DNA of 64,000 nt from Microbispora bryophytorum (GTDB lineage Bacteria; Actinomycetota; Actinomycetes; Streptosporangiales; Streptosporangiaceae), in the NCBI RefSeq assembly GCF_006874465.1, contig NZ_VIRL01000003.1, positions 372,001 through 436,000 on the forward strand, given 5' to 3'. Position 1 is the stretch's first letter, and every line of letters begins with the position of its first letter. Under the pieces are notes generated by a model. The model was not told the origin of the DNA. It ran no database searches and saw nothing but the letters and a program-made list of their open reading frames with translations. The translations under genes and the position numbers were made by a program. Positions 9,266 to 20,461 of the stretch are shown here, piece after piece.

Positions 9266-9312
9266 ACGAGCGTGGGCCGGACCTCGCCCAGCGGGGCCCG
9301 GCCCACGCTCGT
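9266..9312. terminator. Bidirectional terminator between hpf and the lipoprotein gene
   Basis: A perfect 15-bp inverted repeat (9266-9280 and 9298-9312, arm ACGAGCGTGGGCCGG) with a 17-base loop lies in the 70-base space between two convergent stop codons, so it can end transcription from both sides. Confidence 0.8.
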
Positions 9313-9325
9313 CTGATTTCTGAGG

Positions 9326-9805
9326 TCAGGTCGCTCGTTCCGGGTTCTTCACACATTCCGTGTCGCCGCCGATGTTGATTCCGACAGGGGAATCGGCCAC
9401 CCCTACGCTGATGCCGCCCACGCCGGTGCGTTCGGCGCCGGCTACGCGACCTTTCGTATAGTTGATGGTCCAGCCGCGCTGCCGCAACACTGTGAGAACT
9501 TCCTGAAACACCTTGTCCGGATTTGATGTGTCGTCCGCGGTGTTGCTGCGAACCGTGAGGACACTTGTCACGCTCGTGTCGTCGGTACCGACCAGCCCGC
9601 CACACGGTGCATCCGTCACCTGCACGGCGACGAGAGGGTCGGCGTCAGGGAAAACTGCGTGAATGATGGCCTTGGCCTCGGTGATGAGAACCTGGCGGGA
9701 TTCCTCAGGGGTCATTTTCATCTCCGGTTCACTTGTGCAGGCGCTCACGAGCGCAGACGAGGCCAACACGGCGGCAAGGAGGCGAAGCCTGAGTGGAAAG
9801 GTCAT
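9326..9805 (-). CDS. Small exported lipoprotein, unknown function
   Basis: 159 residues from ATG at 9805, overlapping the stop of the upstream hydrolase gene (ATGA). A basic start (MTFPLRLRLL) and hydrophobic stretch end in the lipobox LVSAC at about residue 20. The rest has one cysteine pair-like arrangement (PCGGL and ECVKN), a VRSNTADD stretch and no recognised domain. Coupling to a DUF1023 hydrolase and divergence from a WXG-like gene suggest a role with a type VII-type exported system; this is inference. The base composition looks lower in GC than the flanking housekeeping genes. Confidence 0.8.
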   Translation of the reverse strand: MTFPLRLRLLAAVLASSALVSACTSEPEMKMTPEESRQVLITEAKAIIHAVFPDADPLVAVQVTDAPCGGLVGTDDTSVTSVLTVRSNTADDTSNPDKVFQEVLTVLRQRGWTINYTKGRVAGAERTGVGGISVGVADSPVGINIGGDTECVKNPERAT

Positions 9806-11427
9806 CTCTGGTCGAGTCCGGCTTCCGTGAGGGATCTGCCGACGATCTGTGCGACGTCCTGTGGGGCGAAATAGCCGCCGAGGCCGGAGTCGGCGAGCGT
9901 CTTCGTTGTCAATGCCGTGAGCGTGGGTATGTCGGTGCCGCCGCTCATCACCTCTGTGATGATCGGCTCGAAGGCGGTGGCGAGTTCGCCCACCTTCCAT
10001 TGCGGCACCCTGCTCTGCAGTTCCTTTACCAGGACCCGTACGTTGGCGGCGCCGAACTGCTCGTCATCCAGCTTCGGCGACCCTATGAAGGTCTGAACGC
10101 ACCCGTCGCCGGTGAGAATGGTCTGTAGATTATTCAAGCCCGTGTTCTTCTGCATGTAGTACTCGGAGTGGCCGGACGACCGGCCGGTGGCCAGCCGTCG
10201 GATGCCGGCCATCTCCGCGGGATCCCTCCCGTGTGCTTCCGTGTAGGAGACCCAGTCGCCCGGGGCACGCATGGCGAACACCTGGGTGCCGGGCCCCAGC
10301 TTGAGATCGGCCGCGCTCTTGATGGTGGGGCCGAGTCCCGGGCTCCCCATGAACACGACCGAGTCGAACGGCGTGCCCTCCTGCAGGGCCTTGCTTGACA
10401 GCAGCGTGCCGTAACTGTGGGCGAACAGGGCGACCTTCGCCCCCTTGGCCGTCTCCAGCCCCGCGCGGAAGGAGTGGAGAGCGGGAGCACCAGCCTCGGC
10501 CTTGGCGGGGAGCACCGAGTCGCCGAACTCGGGCGTGTCATAACCGAGCCACGTGATGACCGCGCTCTCCGGCAGATCCTTCTTGGTTTCGGGATCGATC
10601 ATGAGCAGCGTGGCATCTCGCGCGATGTCGTTGTAGTTGTCGAGCCGGTTGGTGATGCCCGGCACCATGACGGCGACGTGCTTGGCCGTGGCGAGGTTGC
10701 CGAAGACCTCCGCGACGCGGCCGTCGCCGGCCGGATCGAACAGCAGGAACTGGCGCGGGACGGACCGGCCGTCGCCGGTCACCCGGGGCCGGAGGAATTC
10801 CGTCATGCGGGCCACCCGATCCTCCAGGAGTGTCGCCTGGGGATTTTTGGGGTCGGTGGCCTTCAACGCGGCCAGGTCCTTCTGTTCATGGGCGACGGCG
10901 CGCTCGATCAGGAGCCGGTTGGCGGCGTAGCGCACTGTGGCCGGAGCGCCGTCCAGTCGCCCGACCACGTCGGGCTGTTCGATGGCGAGCAAGGCTCGTT
11001 CGGCCGCGGTCAGTTTTTCGAAGAATTTCCGGATCGCCGCTGTGCGTTGTTCCGGACGGGCTGTCGCACCGCGAGCGATGACTGATTTTAAGTCTTTTGT
11101 GAGCCGTGTTCTATCCTCGCCGGAAACTGTGCCGAGCGCGGTGCTGAGGCCGAATGCCGACAACGCGCCGAATGGGTCTCCACCCTTTTCCGCGGCGCGG
11201 ACGATCGCGGCTCGATTGCCCAGTTCTGTGGCGGTATCCCCGGCCCACCGCAGCATGGCCGCCAGCGGGGTGGCCTGGGCCTGCCCCACAAGCCGGCATG
11301 CCCGTGCGTAGTACTGCTCGGCCAGTTGTCGTTTGTCGGTGAGTAGCTTGGCCAGTCGTTCCAGATCGTCGGCGTCGACCACCCGTTCCGGCTCCACGGG
11401 AATAGAACCTAGCCCGTCTTTACACAA
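9802..11427 (-). CDS. DUF1023 alpha/beta hydrolase
   Basis: 541 residues counted from a TTG at 11427; GTG codons at 11397 and 11382 are possible later starts, and 11382 gives the family-like beginning VVDADDLERLAKLL. The N-terminal half (about 15-220) is helical, as in WXG-linked DUF1023 proteins. The C-terminal half is an alpha/beta hydrolase: oxyanion-side strand VAVMVPGITN at about 251-260 and nucleophile Ser338 in FAHSYGT; a HSEYYM segment may supply the catalytic His. DUF1023 hydrolases are typically found beside WXG-type genes in actinobacteria. Substrate unknown. It precedes and overlaps the lipoprotein gene. Confidence 0.85.
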   Translation of the reverse strand: MCKDGLGSIPVEPERVVDADDLERLAKLLTDKRQLAEQYYARACRLVGQAQATPLAAMLRWAGDTATELGNRAAIVRAAEKGGDPFGALSAFGLSTALGTVSGEDRTRLTKDLKSVIARGATARPEQRTAAIRKFFEKLTAAERALLAIEQPDVVGRLDGAPATVRYAANRLLIERAVAHEQKDLAALKATDPKNPQATLLEDRVARMTEFLRPRVTGDGRSVPRQFLLFDPAGDGRVAEVFGNLATAKHVAVMVPGITNRLDNYNDIARDATLLMIDPETKKDLPESAVITWLGYDTPEFGDSVLPAKAEAGAPALHSFRAGLETAKGAKVALFAHSYGTLLSSKALQEGTPFDSVVFMGSPGLGPTIKSAADLKLGPGTQVFAMRAPGDWVSYTEAHGRDPAEMAGIRRLATGRSSGHSEYYMQKNTGLNNLQTILTGDGCVQTFIGSPKLDDEQFGAANVRVLVKELQSRVPQWKVGELATAFEPIITEVMSGGTDIPTLTALTTKTLADSGLGGYFAPQDVAQIVGRSLTEAGLDQR

Positions 11428-11476
11428 TGTGGAAGTATTCTCACACCGCCCGACTCGATCGGATGGAATAACGGGG

Positions 11477-11836
11477 ATGTCTCTGCATGATGATTTGAGC
11501 CGGTTGGCACATGAACATGAGGACTTGGCCGAGGCGATTGAGGAAGTGCTTCAGCCGGTCAGCGCCCTGATGGACCGGATGCACTGGAAGGGCCCGCATC
11601 GGGACCGGGTTCAGGCCGAGCTGGGGGCGATGCGGCGCGGCACCGGGACGGTCAGCGGCAGCCTGCGAGAACGGGCCGTGCTCCTCAGGGGCGCGGCGGC
11701 GGCCGTCCCCCGAACACTCACGCCGGGGATCCCGCAGCCGCCGTCTCCGGAGGATCTGCTGAGACGGGTCCTCCGTCAGATGAGCCCCGTGGGTCCCGTT
11801 GTCTCGGACGTGCTCTCCCGGTACGGCGTCCTGTGA
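11477..11836 (+). CDS. WXG100-like small helical protein
   Basis: 119 residues from ATG at 11477 (GGGG just upstream; an earlier in-frame start at 11333 would overlap the divergent gene and is not protein-like). Two predicted helices flank WKG at residues about 36-38, the W-x-G turn of the EsxA/WXG100 fold, and the C-terminus is Pro-rich (RTLTPGIPQPPSPED). Such proteins are type VII secretion substrates or partners. It diverges from the DUF1023 hydrolase with only 49 bases between starts, so they probably share a control region. No ESX core gene is in the window. Confidence 0.75.
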   Translation: MSLHDDLSRLAHEHEDLAEAIEEVLQPVSALMDRMHWKGPHRDRVQAELGAMRRGTGTVSGSLRERAVLLRGAAAAVPRTLTPGIPQPPSPEDLLRRVLRQMSPVGPVVSDVLSRYGVL

Positions 11837-12101
11837 CGGAGCCGGGCCGTACGAGGCTGGGCACAGGCCTGCGGCATCGAAGCGGAGCGCGTGAACGGGG
11901 GTGCGGGCACCTATCGTGAGGAAGAAGGGCGCGTCCGCATCAGGTGCCGTTCGCCCAGGTATGTCCTGGTGCCGGGGGTAGTAACGCCTCAATGAAGATC
12001 CGCACCGGTTCCGGAACCGTGTCATGATGGCGATCAGCGCGCTAACCGCCACGGTTCGCCGGGCGGAGCGACAGCGTCCTTGGCCCCCGCAAGGAGGTTC
12101 C
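11837..12101. other. Intergenic stretch before response regulator gene
   Basis: 265 bases without a supported gene. It holds the upstream region of the LuxR-type regulator, including its strong AAGGAGG ribosome-binding site at 12091-12097; no clear hairpin or repeat was found. Confidence 0.4.
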
Positions 12102-12806
12102 GTGACCCGACCCGACGAGGCCGCCCGAGCAGCCGGTCGAAGCGAGCCGATCCGTGTGCTGATCGTCGACGATCACGCACTGATCCGCCGCAGCCTGGAG
12201 CTCGCGCTGGCCGCGGAGGCGGACATCGAGGTGGTAGGCGAGGCGAGCGACGGCCGGGAGGCCGTCGAGCTCGCGGACCGGCTGATGCCGGACGTGGTCC
12301 TGATGGACGTCCGCATGCCGAAGCTGGACGGCATCGGAGCGACTCGGAAGATCAAGGAGTCGGTGCCGAGCACCCGGATCATCATGCTCACCGTCAGCGA
12401 CGAGGAGGAGGACCTCTTCGAGGCGATCAAGGCCGGTGCGACCGGTTACCTGCTCAAGGACGTCCAGATCGACGAGGTGCCCGACGCGGTGCGCGGCGTC
12501 CACGAGGGCCAGTCGCTCATCAACCCCGCCATGGCGGCCAAGCTCATCAGCGAGTTCGCGAACATGAGCCGCAAGGAGGCCGAGCGGCCCCCCCAGCTCC
12601 CGGTCCCCCGCCTGACCGAGCGGGAGATGGAGGTCCTGCGCCTCGTCGCGAAGGGCATGAACAACCGCGAGATCGCCAAGGACCTGTTCATCTCCGAGAA
12701 CACGGTGAAGAACCACGTCCGCAACATCCTGGAGAAGCTCCAGCTCCACTCGCGCATGGAGGCCGTGGTCTACGCCGTGCGCGAGCGGCTGCTGGAGATC
12801 ACCTGA
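12102..12806 (+). CDS. NarL/LuxR-family response regulator
   Basis: 234 residues from GTG at 12102, chosen because AGGAGG lies five bases upstream. Receiver domain: DD at 23-24, phospho-acceptor Asp69 ([13 protein letters not shown]), Thr97 and Lys119 (LLKD). A LuxR-type helix-turn-helix occupies about 171-232 ([22 protein letters not shown]...NTVKNHV). No kinase gene is adjacent, so it is an orphan here. In streptomycetes a similar regulator lies directly after hpf, so the WXG/DUF1023 cassette appears to have been inserted between hpf and this gene (inference). Confidence 0.92.
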   Translation: MTRPDEAARAAGRSEPIRVLIVDDHALIRRSLELALAAEADIEVVGEASDGREAVELADRLMPDVVLMDVRMPKLDGIGATRKIKESVPSTRIIMLTVSDEEEDLFEAIKAGATGYLLKDVQIDEVPDAVRGVHEGQSLINPAMAAKLISEFANMSRKEAERPPQLPVPRLTEREMEVLRLVAKGMNNREIAKDLFISENTVKNHVRNILEKLQLHSRMEAVVYAVRERLLEIT

Positions 12807-12814
12807 TCACCTGA

Positions 12815-14062
12815 TCACCTGGTCGGGCGGCGAGGGCCGCGGGCCACCGCGGCGCGCAGCGGGGCCTCCAGGTCCGGTGCGCCGACCCGCTCCACCCGCA
12901 CGTCGGTGCAGCCGACCCAGCTCGCGGCCTCCCACAGGGCGTCGCTCATCGCCTCCACGGCCCTGGCCCGGCCGCCGCCCGGCTCGAAACCGACCTGCCG
13001 GGCGACCAGCGTGGCGCCCTCGCGGGCCGGGTCGACTCTGCCGATGATCCGCCCGCCCGCGAGCACCGGCATCGCGAAGTAGCCGTGCACCCGCTTGTCC
13101 TTTGGGACGTAGGCCTCCAGGCGGTGGTTGAGGCCGAACACGCGCTCGGCCCGCGCCCGCTCCCAGACGAGCGAGTCGAACGGCGACAGCGGCGTCGTGC
13201 GGTGCCGCCCGCGCGGCTCGCTGTCCAGCGCGCCGGGGTCCGCCCAGGCGTTCGGAGTCTCCGGGCCCGGCGCCCCGCGCCGAGCGGGCCAGCCCGACAC
13301 ACGTACGGGCACGAGGCCGGCGGCGCCGCTCAGCAGCGCCTCGTCGAGCATGGCGGCGTGCCTGCCCTTGACGCGGGTGAAGTCGACCAGGTCGCCCCTG
13401 GTCGCCACGCCGAGCGACCGCCCGGCGATCGTGGTCAGCCGGGTCACGCACTCGTCGTCGGACAGGTCCTGGGCGAGCAGGTCCGCCGGGACCGCGCGCT
13501 CGGCGAGCTCGTAGACGCGCCGCCAGCCGACGCGGCGGGTGCAGACGACCTCACCGATGTCGAGCAGGAACTCGATCGCGATCTTGGTGTCCGACCAGTC
13601 CCACCACGGGCCTCCATTCTTGGCCCCGCCGATGTCGGCCGTGGTGAGCGGGCCGTCCGAGCGCACCTGCTCCAGGACCTTGTCGACCACCGGCGGCACC
13701 TCGTGCCAGCGGTAGCGCCGCTCGCGGTAGGCGCGGCGGCGGAAGGCGTACAGCGGCCACTGCTCGATGGGCAGGACGCAGGCGGCGTGGCACCAGTACT
13801 CGAAGGCACGGGCGGGGGCGTCCCAGTAGGCCCCCTCGACCGCGGAGCGGCCGACCGGCCCGAGGCGCGCGTACGCGACGAGCTCGTGGGAGCGGGCGAG
13901 GACGGAGATGGTGTCGAGCTGGACGGCGCCGACACGCCGCAGCATGGCGGGGACGCCACCGCCGCGGGCGGGGGCGCCGAGGAAGCCCTGCGCCCGGAGG
14001 ATGATCCTGCGGGCCTCGTCGGCGGTGAGGTCGGCGGTCAGGCCGGCGCTGAGGTCGGTCAC
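12815..14062 (-). CDS. Winged-helix DNA-binding protein, YcaQ/AlkZ DNA glycosylase family
   Basis: 415 residues. Contains the HTH_42 architecture with three winged-helix modules; the conserved catalytic-loop motif is Q48-L49-D50 in VGAVQLDTISVLARSHELV, the Q-hydrophobic-D form found in YcaQ-type glycosylases, and the family segments LSPFDSLVWERARAERVFG and HGYFAMPVL are present. YcaQ-type enzymes unhook DNA interstrand crosslinks; the function here is inferred. Convergent with the response regulator (8 bases apart) across a TGATCACC repeat. A paralogue with the QAQ variant lies at 42422-43513. Confidence 0.88.
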   Translation of the reverse strand: MTDLSAGLTADLTADEARRIILRAQGFLGAPARGGGVPAMLRRVGAVQLDTISVLARSHELVAYARLGPVGRSAVEGAYWDAPARAFEYWCHAACVLPIEQWPLYAFRRRAYRERRYRWHEVPPVVDKVLEQVRSDGPLTTADIGGAKNGGPWWDWSDTKIAIEFLLDIGEVVCTRRVGWRRVYELAERAVPADLLAQDLSDDECVTRLTTIAGRSLGVATRGDLVDFTRVKGRHAAMLDEALLSGAAGLVPVRVSGWPARRGAPGPETPNAWADPGALDSEPRGRHRTTPLSPFDSLVWERARAERVFGLNHRLEAYVPKDKRVHGYFAMPVLAGGRIIGRVDPAREGATLVARQVGFEPGGGRARAVEAMSDALWEAASWVGCTDVRVERVGAPDLEAPLRAAVARGPRRPTR

Positions 14063-14130
14063 AGCCGTAGATGCTAGACGCCGTGACCGACAAAACGCTT
14101 ACGACGGTTCGGGCACGGGCCCGGGACCCC

Positions 14131-14403
14131 TCAGGAGGTGATGGACCGGTGCTCGAACGGCGAGTGGTGCTCCTGGACCGAGATGTCCCGGGGCGCGTCC
14201 ACGATCACGTCGGAGAAGATGTCGAACGCGAGTGCGAGCAGCCCGCCGACCGCGCAGATGCCCACGCCGATCCAGACGAACAGCCAGTTCGGGCCGAGAG
14301 TCAGCGACACACCCCCGATCGTGAAGCCGATGAGGATGATGATGACGGCGAGCCAAGATTTGGCGCTTCCCGCGTGGCTGCCCTGGTGTCCGCTCTGTGC
14401 CAT
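14131..14403 (-). CDS. Small membrane protein, HGxxPAAW-like family
   Basis: 90 residues from ATG at 14403. The polar His-rich start (MAQSGHQGSHAGSAKSW) is followed by two hydrophobic helices (about 17-36 and 41-62) and a polar cytoplasmic tail. The N-terminal His-Ala-Gly...Ser-Trp pattern and two-helix layout match actinobacterial HGxxPAAW proteins, of unknown function. It precedes the YcaQ-family gene on the same strand and diverges from secA. Confidence 0.75.
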   Translation of the reverse strand: MAQSGHQGSHAGSAKSWLAVIIILIGFTIGGVSLTLGPNWLFVWIGVGICAVGGLLALAFDIFSDVIVDAPRDISVQEHHSPFEHRSITS

Positions 14404-14621
14404 ACCCCGTTTTCTACCTGATGGCGGAGGTGGTCGGAACATCGGGGGATCCTTGGGGGCGGTTTCCCCCTTATGAGTTACACGATTGTGCCGCGGCGCT
14501 CCGTCGATTGCAGGTGGGTGTGTCTGGTACGGGAACCGCCTACGATAGCTAGCGGGGAAGTTTGTCTCGTCCTCACACCGGGCGATCAACCGGGGTAGAC
14601 CTGCGAGGAGCTTTACTAAAA

Positions 14622-17423
<2,802 letters not shown>

Positions 17424-17434
17424 GATGACCTGAG

Positions 17435-17470
17435 AAGAACCCCGCCGGGCGATGCTCCGGCGGGGTTCTT
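17435..17470. terminator. secA terminator
   Basis: Perfect 14-bp stem (17435-17448 with 17457-17470, arm AAGAACCCCGCCGG) and 8-base loop, ending in TTCTT. It starts 11 bases after the secA stop and also faces the end of the convergent Rv3235-family gene, so it can serve both strands. Confidence 0.9.
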
Positions 17471-17488
17471 CACGTCCGCGGCCTCCGG

Positions 17489-17941
17489 TCACGCGGTCTC
17501 GAAGTCGGTGACCAGCCACTGCACGCCCTGCCGCTCCAGCCGTACGGCGAGCACGCGGCTGCGCGGCCCGCAGTGGACGAGCAGGCACATCTCGATGACC
17601 CCGTCGCGGGGCCGTTGCACGTGGGGGAGGCCCGTCAGGGGCGGCCGCTCGGTGTCGATCATCTTCCCGGCCCGGACCAGTTCGCGGTAGGCCCGCTCGG
17701 TCAGCCGGTCCTGGACGGTCTCGGGTGGCCTGCGGCCCGCCAGGATCTCCGCGAGCGCCTGGCCGAGCCCCCGCAGGCGGCGCTCGTCCATGGGCGTGGC
17801 CGCCCGGCGGGGAATGGGAGCCAGAGCGAGCGCGCCGTACGTGCCGGGCCGCGTGACATGGCCGCCGCCGTCACGCTCGTCGTAGGGAGGGTCGGCCGGG
17901 GGGACGGACGCGAGCCGGGGCAGGGGGACGGGCTTGGGCAT
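17489..17941 (-). CDS. Rv3235/DUF6459 family protein
   Basis: 150 residues from ATG at 17941. The first 45 residues are Pro-rich and probably disordered; the rest forms a compact alpha/beta domain with LGQALAEILAGRRPPETVQDRLTE and a two-strand end (RSRVLAVRLERQGVQWLVTDFETA). This is the family of mycobacterial Rv3235, whose gene also sits near secA. Function unknown; no catalytic residues are evident. Confidence 0.82.
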   Translation of the reverse strand: MPKPVPLPRLASVPPADPPYDERDGGGHVTRPGTYGALALAPIPRRAATPMDERRLRGLGQALAEILAGRRPPETVQDRLTERAYRELVRAGKMIDTERPPLTGLPHVQRPRDGVIEMCLLVHCGPRSRVLAVRLERQGVQWLVTDFETA

Positions 17942-18151
17942 CGGGGACTCCGCTCTCGTGCGCCGTGAACCTGACGCCTAATAGAGATTGCGGTCATCCG
18001 CTCTGATACGGGGATACGCCAACTTTGCCGAGTCGCGCGCCTTTGTGCCGGCCTTCGTCCAGGAAGATCCCTCCGGGTTGGCGCGGCCGCCTCGGATTTG
18101 AGCACGGGTCGATCGGCGATTAGCGGCATCCGCAATGGCAGGAAACACAAC
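17942..18151. other. Intergenic region between the Rv3235-family and EIIC genes
   Basis: No gene supported here. Together with the neighbouring hairpin it makes a 265-base spacer holding the promoter of the Rv3235-family gene. The central part (17975-18120) is less GC-rich than its surroundings. Confidence 0.35.
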
Positions 18152-18180
18152 AGGGGCGCCCGGGATCACCGGGCGCCCCT
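18152..18180 (-). terminator. EIIC gene terminator
   Basis: Perfect 12-bp stem (18152-18163/18169-18180, arm AGGGGCGCCCGG) with a 5-base loop, followed on the minus strand by TGTTGTGTTT, 27 bases past the EIIC stop. Confidence 0.85.
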
Positions 18181-18206
18181 GCTCCCTGAGAGGGGAACCT
18201 GACGCG

Positions 18207-19541
18207 TCAGGCGCGAGCGCGCGCCGTGTCGGCGCTCTCCCCGGAGTCCACATCGGGCTCGGGTTCGCGACCGGGCGTCATGATGTTCAACTTCTTGATG
18301 AGGAAGCTGAAGATCACGTAGTAGAGGACGAAGTACACGACGCCGATCAGCATGATCAGCCAGAAGTTGTGCGTGTTGTCCTTCGTCGCGTTCAGGGCGG
18401 CGTCGATCGCGCCGGCGGAGAACCCGAAGCCGAGCCGTCCGTCGAGGGCCGCGACCACGGCCATCGAGACGCCGGTGAGCAGCGCGTGCGCCGCGAACAG
18501 GACGGGGGCCACGAAGATGAACGCGAACTCGATCGGCTCGGTGATGCCGGTGACGAACGAGATCAGGGCCGTGGAGATCATGATGCTGCCGATGGCGGCG
18601 CGGCGGTTCGGCGGTGCGGCCCGCCACATGGCGATCGCGGCGGCCGGCAGGCCGAACATCATGACCGGGAAGAAGCCCGCCATGAACGCGCCGGCGCCGT
18701 CCTGCCCGGCGAAGTAGCAGTTCAGGTCGCCCGCGGCGTGCGTGGCGCCGACGGTGCACTCCGGCACGGTGAACCAGACGATCGAGTTGACGAAGTGGTG
18801 CAGGCCGAAGGGGATGAGACCGCGGTTGACGATGCCGTAGATGCCGGCGCCGATCGTGGAGTTGCCGGCGAGCCAGTCGCCGAAGCTGGTCAGGCCCTGC
18901 CCGATCGGCTGCCAGACCAGGCCGAAGACGACGCCGAGGACGAGCCCGGCCAGCGCGGTCAGGATCGGGACGAAGCGGCGGCCACCGAAGAAGGCCAGGT
19001 AGGCCGGCAGCTTCGTCCGGTAGTACCGCTGCCACAGGATCGCCGCGACGAGGCCCATGAGGATGCCGCCTAGCACTCCGGTCGGGTTGGCCGCCGCGAG
19101 GTTGAGCGCCTCCGCCGGCTTGCCGTCCGCCCCCACGATGGACTGCGCCACCTTCTGGTGCACCGCCGCGTCCGCGGAGGCGTCGAAGAACATCAGGTGG
19201 GTGACCCGGTCCCAGACGAGGTAGCCGACCACGGCCGCCAGAGCGGTCGAGCCGTCGGCCCGCCGGGCGAAACCGACCGCGACGCCCACCGCGAACAGCA
19301 GCGGCAGCGCGTCGAACAGGGCGCCGCCCGCGCCGCCGACGACCTGTGCGATCTTGTCGAGCGTCGCGTTGTCCGTACGGCCGAGGAGGTCGTCCTGACC
19401 GATCCGGAGAAGAAGGGCCGCGGCGGGCAACGCCGCGATCGGAAGCATCAGAGAACGGCCGATGCGGGACAGCGCGGTCATCACCGCGTTCTGACTGGGA
19501 GGCGCTGCGGGCAGGCCCGCGTCGGCGGAGGTGGAACTCAT
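18207..19541 (-). CDS. PTS EIIC permease, N-acetylglucosamine type
   Basis: 444 residues, start ATG 19541 with GGAGG upstream. About ten membrane segments and the glucose/GlcNAc-family EIIC signature SFVTGITEPIEFAFIFVAP near residue 330; the loop PFGLHHFVNSIVWF is also characteristic. There is no fused EIIB domain: the matching EIIB and EIIA are separate genes at 21529 and 21847. In streptomycetes the same split arrangement (NagE as EIIC, NagF as EIIB, Crr as EIIA) imports GlcNAc. It lies 28 bases after the dasR-like gene on the same strand, so the two may be co-transcribed. Confidence 0.93.
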   Translation of the reverse strand: MSSTSADAGLPAAPPSQNAVMTALSRIGRSLMLPIAALPAAALLLRIGQDDLLGRTDNATLDKIAQVVGGAGGALFDALPLLFAVGVAVGFARRADGSTALAAVVGYLVWDRVTHLMFFDASADAAVHQKVAQSIVGADGKPAEALNLAAANPTGVLGGILMGLVAAILWQRYYRTKLPAYLAFFGGRRFVPILTALAGLVLGVVFGLVWQPIGQGLTSFGDWLAGNSTIGAGIYGIVNRGLIPFGLHHFVNSIVWFTVPECTVGATHAAGDLNCYFAGQDGAGAFMAGFFPVMMFGLPAAAIAMWRAAPPNRRAAIGSIMISTALISFVTGITEPIEFAFIFVAPVLFAAHALLTGVSMAVVAALDGRLGFGFSAGAIDAALNATKDNTHNFWLIMLIGVVYFVLYYVIFSFLIKKLNIMTPGREPEPDVDSGESADTARARA

Positions 19542-19569
19542 CGGGTGTTCCTCCAGGATGGGGGGACTA

Positions 19570-20310
19570 CTAGAGGCGTCTGGCCGGGGCTCCGAGGAGC
19601 GTCCGGAGCTGGTAGCGGTCGGCGCGATAGGTGGAGACGCCGAGTTCGGCGCACACCCCGCCGGCGAAGGACCGGCGCTGCAGCAGCAGCACGGCCCCGC
19701 CCCGGGGCAGTTTGAGCAGGTCGGCGTCGCTCGGATCGGCGAGGCCGCCGTCGATGGTCAGCTCCCCGGCGTCCATGACGAGTCCGTAACGCGACTCGAG
19801 CAGGGCGTACAGGGATCGTCCGGTCAGGTCGTAGGCATCGAGATCGGGTGCGAGCGCGACCGGGATGTGGGCGCGCTCGATACTCAGCGGTTCCCCGTCC
19901 GCCGTGCGCAGCCGCTCGATGAAGTGGACGGCGTCTCCCGGCTGGATGCCGAGCTGCCGCGCGAGGTGCGCACTGGCCCGGACCACCCGCCGGTCCAGGT
20001 CGCGGGAGCCCGGCTCCATGCCGCGCGCCCGCATGTCGTCGGTGAAGGAGGTGAGCTGGAGTGCCAGCTCGATCTTCGGGCGGGCCACGAACGTTCCCTT
20101 ACCCGGGACCCGGTGTAGCCGGCCCTCGGACACCAGGTGGTCGACGGCCTGCCGTACCGTCATACGAGACAGGTCGAAACGCTGGCTCAGGTCGCGTTCG
20201 GAGGGGATCGCCGCGCCGATCGGCAGCTCGTTGCTCTCGACGAGGTCGAGCAGGATCTCCCGTAGCTGGAAATACTTGGGCACCGGGCTGTCCGGATCGA
20301 TCTGGGCCAC
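19570..20310 (-). CDS. dasR: GntR/HutC-family regulator, DasR-like
   Basis: 246 residues from GTG at 20310 (GGGGGGA upstream). The N-terminal winged helix (about 10-76) has IPSERDLSQRFDLSRMTVRQAVDHL and GKGTFVARPK; a UTRA effector domain fills 90-240. DasR of Streptomyces represses the GlcNAc PTS and chitin genes and is released by GlcN-6-P or GlcNAc-6-P. Assignment rests on the sequence, the PTS neighbours and two dre-type palindromes at 20359-20380 and 22930-22945. The gene diverges from the SIS-EIIB-EIIA operon, with one dre in the shared promoter. Confidence 0.9.
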   Translation of the reverse strand: MAQIDPDSPVPKYFQLREILLDLVESNELPIGAAIPSERDLSQRFDLSRMTVRQAVDHLVSEGRLHRVPGKGTFVARPKIELALQLTSFTDDMRARGMEPGSRDLDRRVVRASAHLARQLGIQPGDAVHFIERLRTADGEPLSIERAHIPVALAPDLDAYDLTGRSLYALLESRYGLVMDAGELTIDGGLADPSDADLLKLPRGGAVLLLQRRSFAGGVCAELGVSTYRADRYQLRTLLGAPARRL

Positions 20311-20358
20311 TGATCCCCCCTCTCACTCTGAATCGTCCGAATAAGTTAAGGTTCTTAC

Positions 20359-20380
20359 TGGTCTAGTCCGGACTAGACCA
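20359..20380. promoter_or_regulatory. Double dre-type DasR operator
   Basis: A 22-bp perfect palindrome with arms TGGTCTAGTCC/GGACTAGACCA. Each half matches the left part of the known dre consensus A(C/G)TGGTCTAGACCA(G/C)T, so it can be read as two overlapping dre sites. It lies 49 bases before the dasR start and 81 bases before the SIS gene, allowing joint repression of both directions. Confidence 0.85.
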
Positions 20381-20461
20381 CAGCTGAGAAATATGTGTCA
20401 ATGTATGGGTCGGCGACGGATCGATAACGGACAAATCTCGCCAAGCAGAGGATGATCATCG

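Noticed and set aside
12800..12822. TGATCACC repeats as a terminator or operator
   Set aside because: Three short direct copies lie across the last codons of one gene and the convergent stop of the next; no hairpin of terminator strength.
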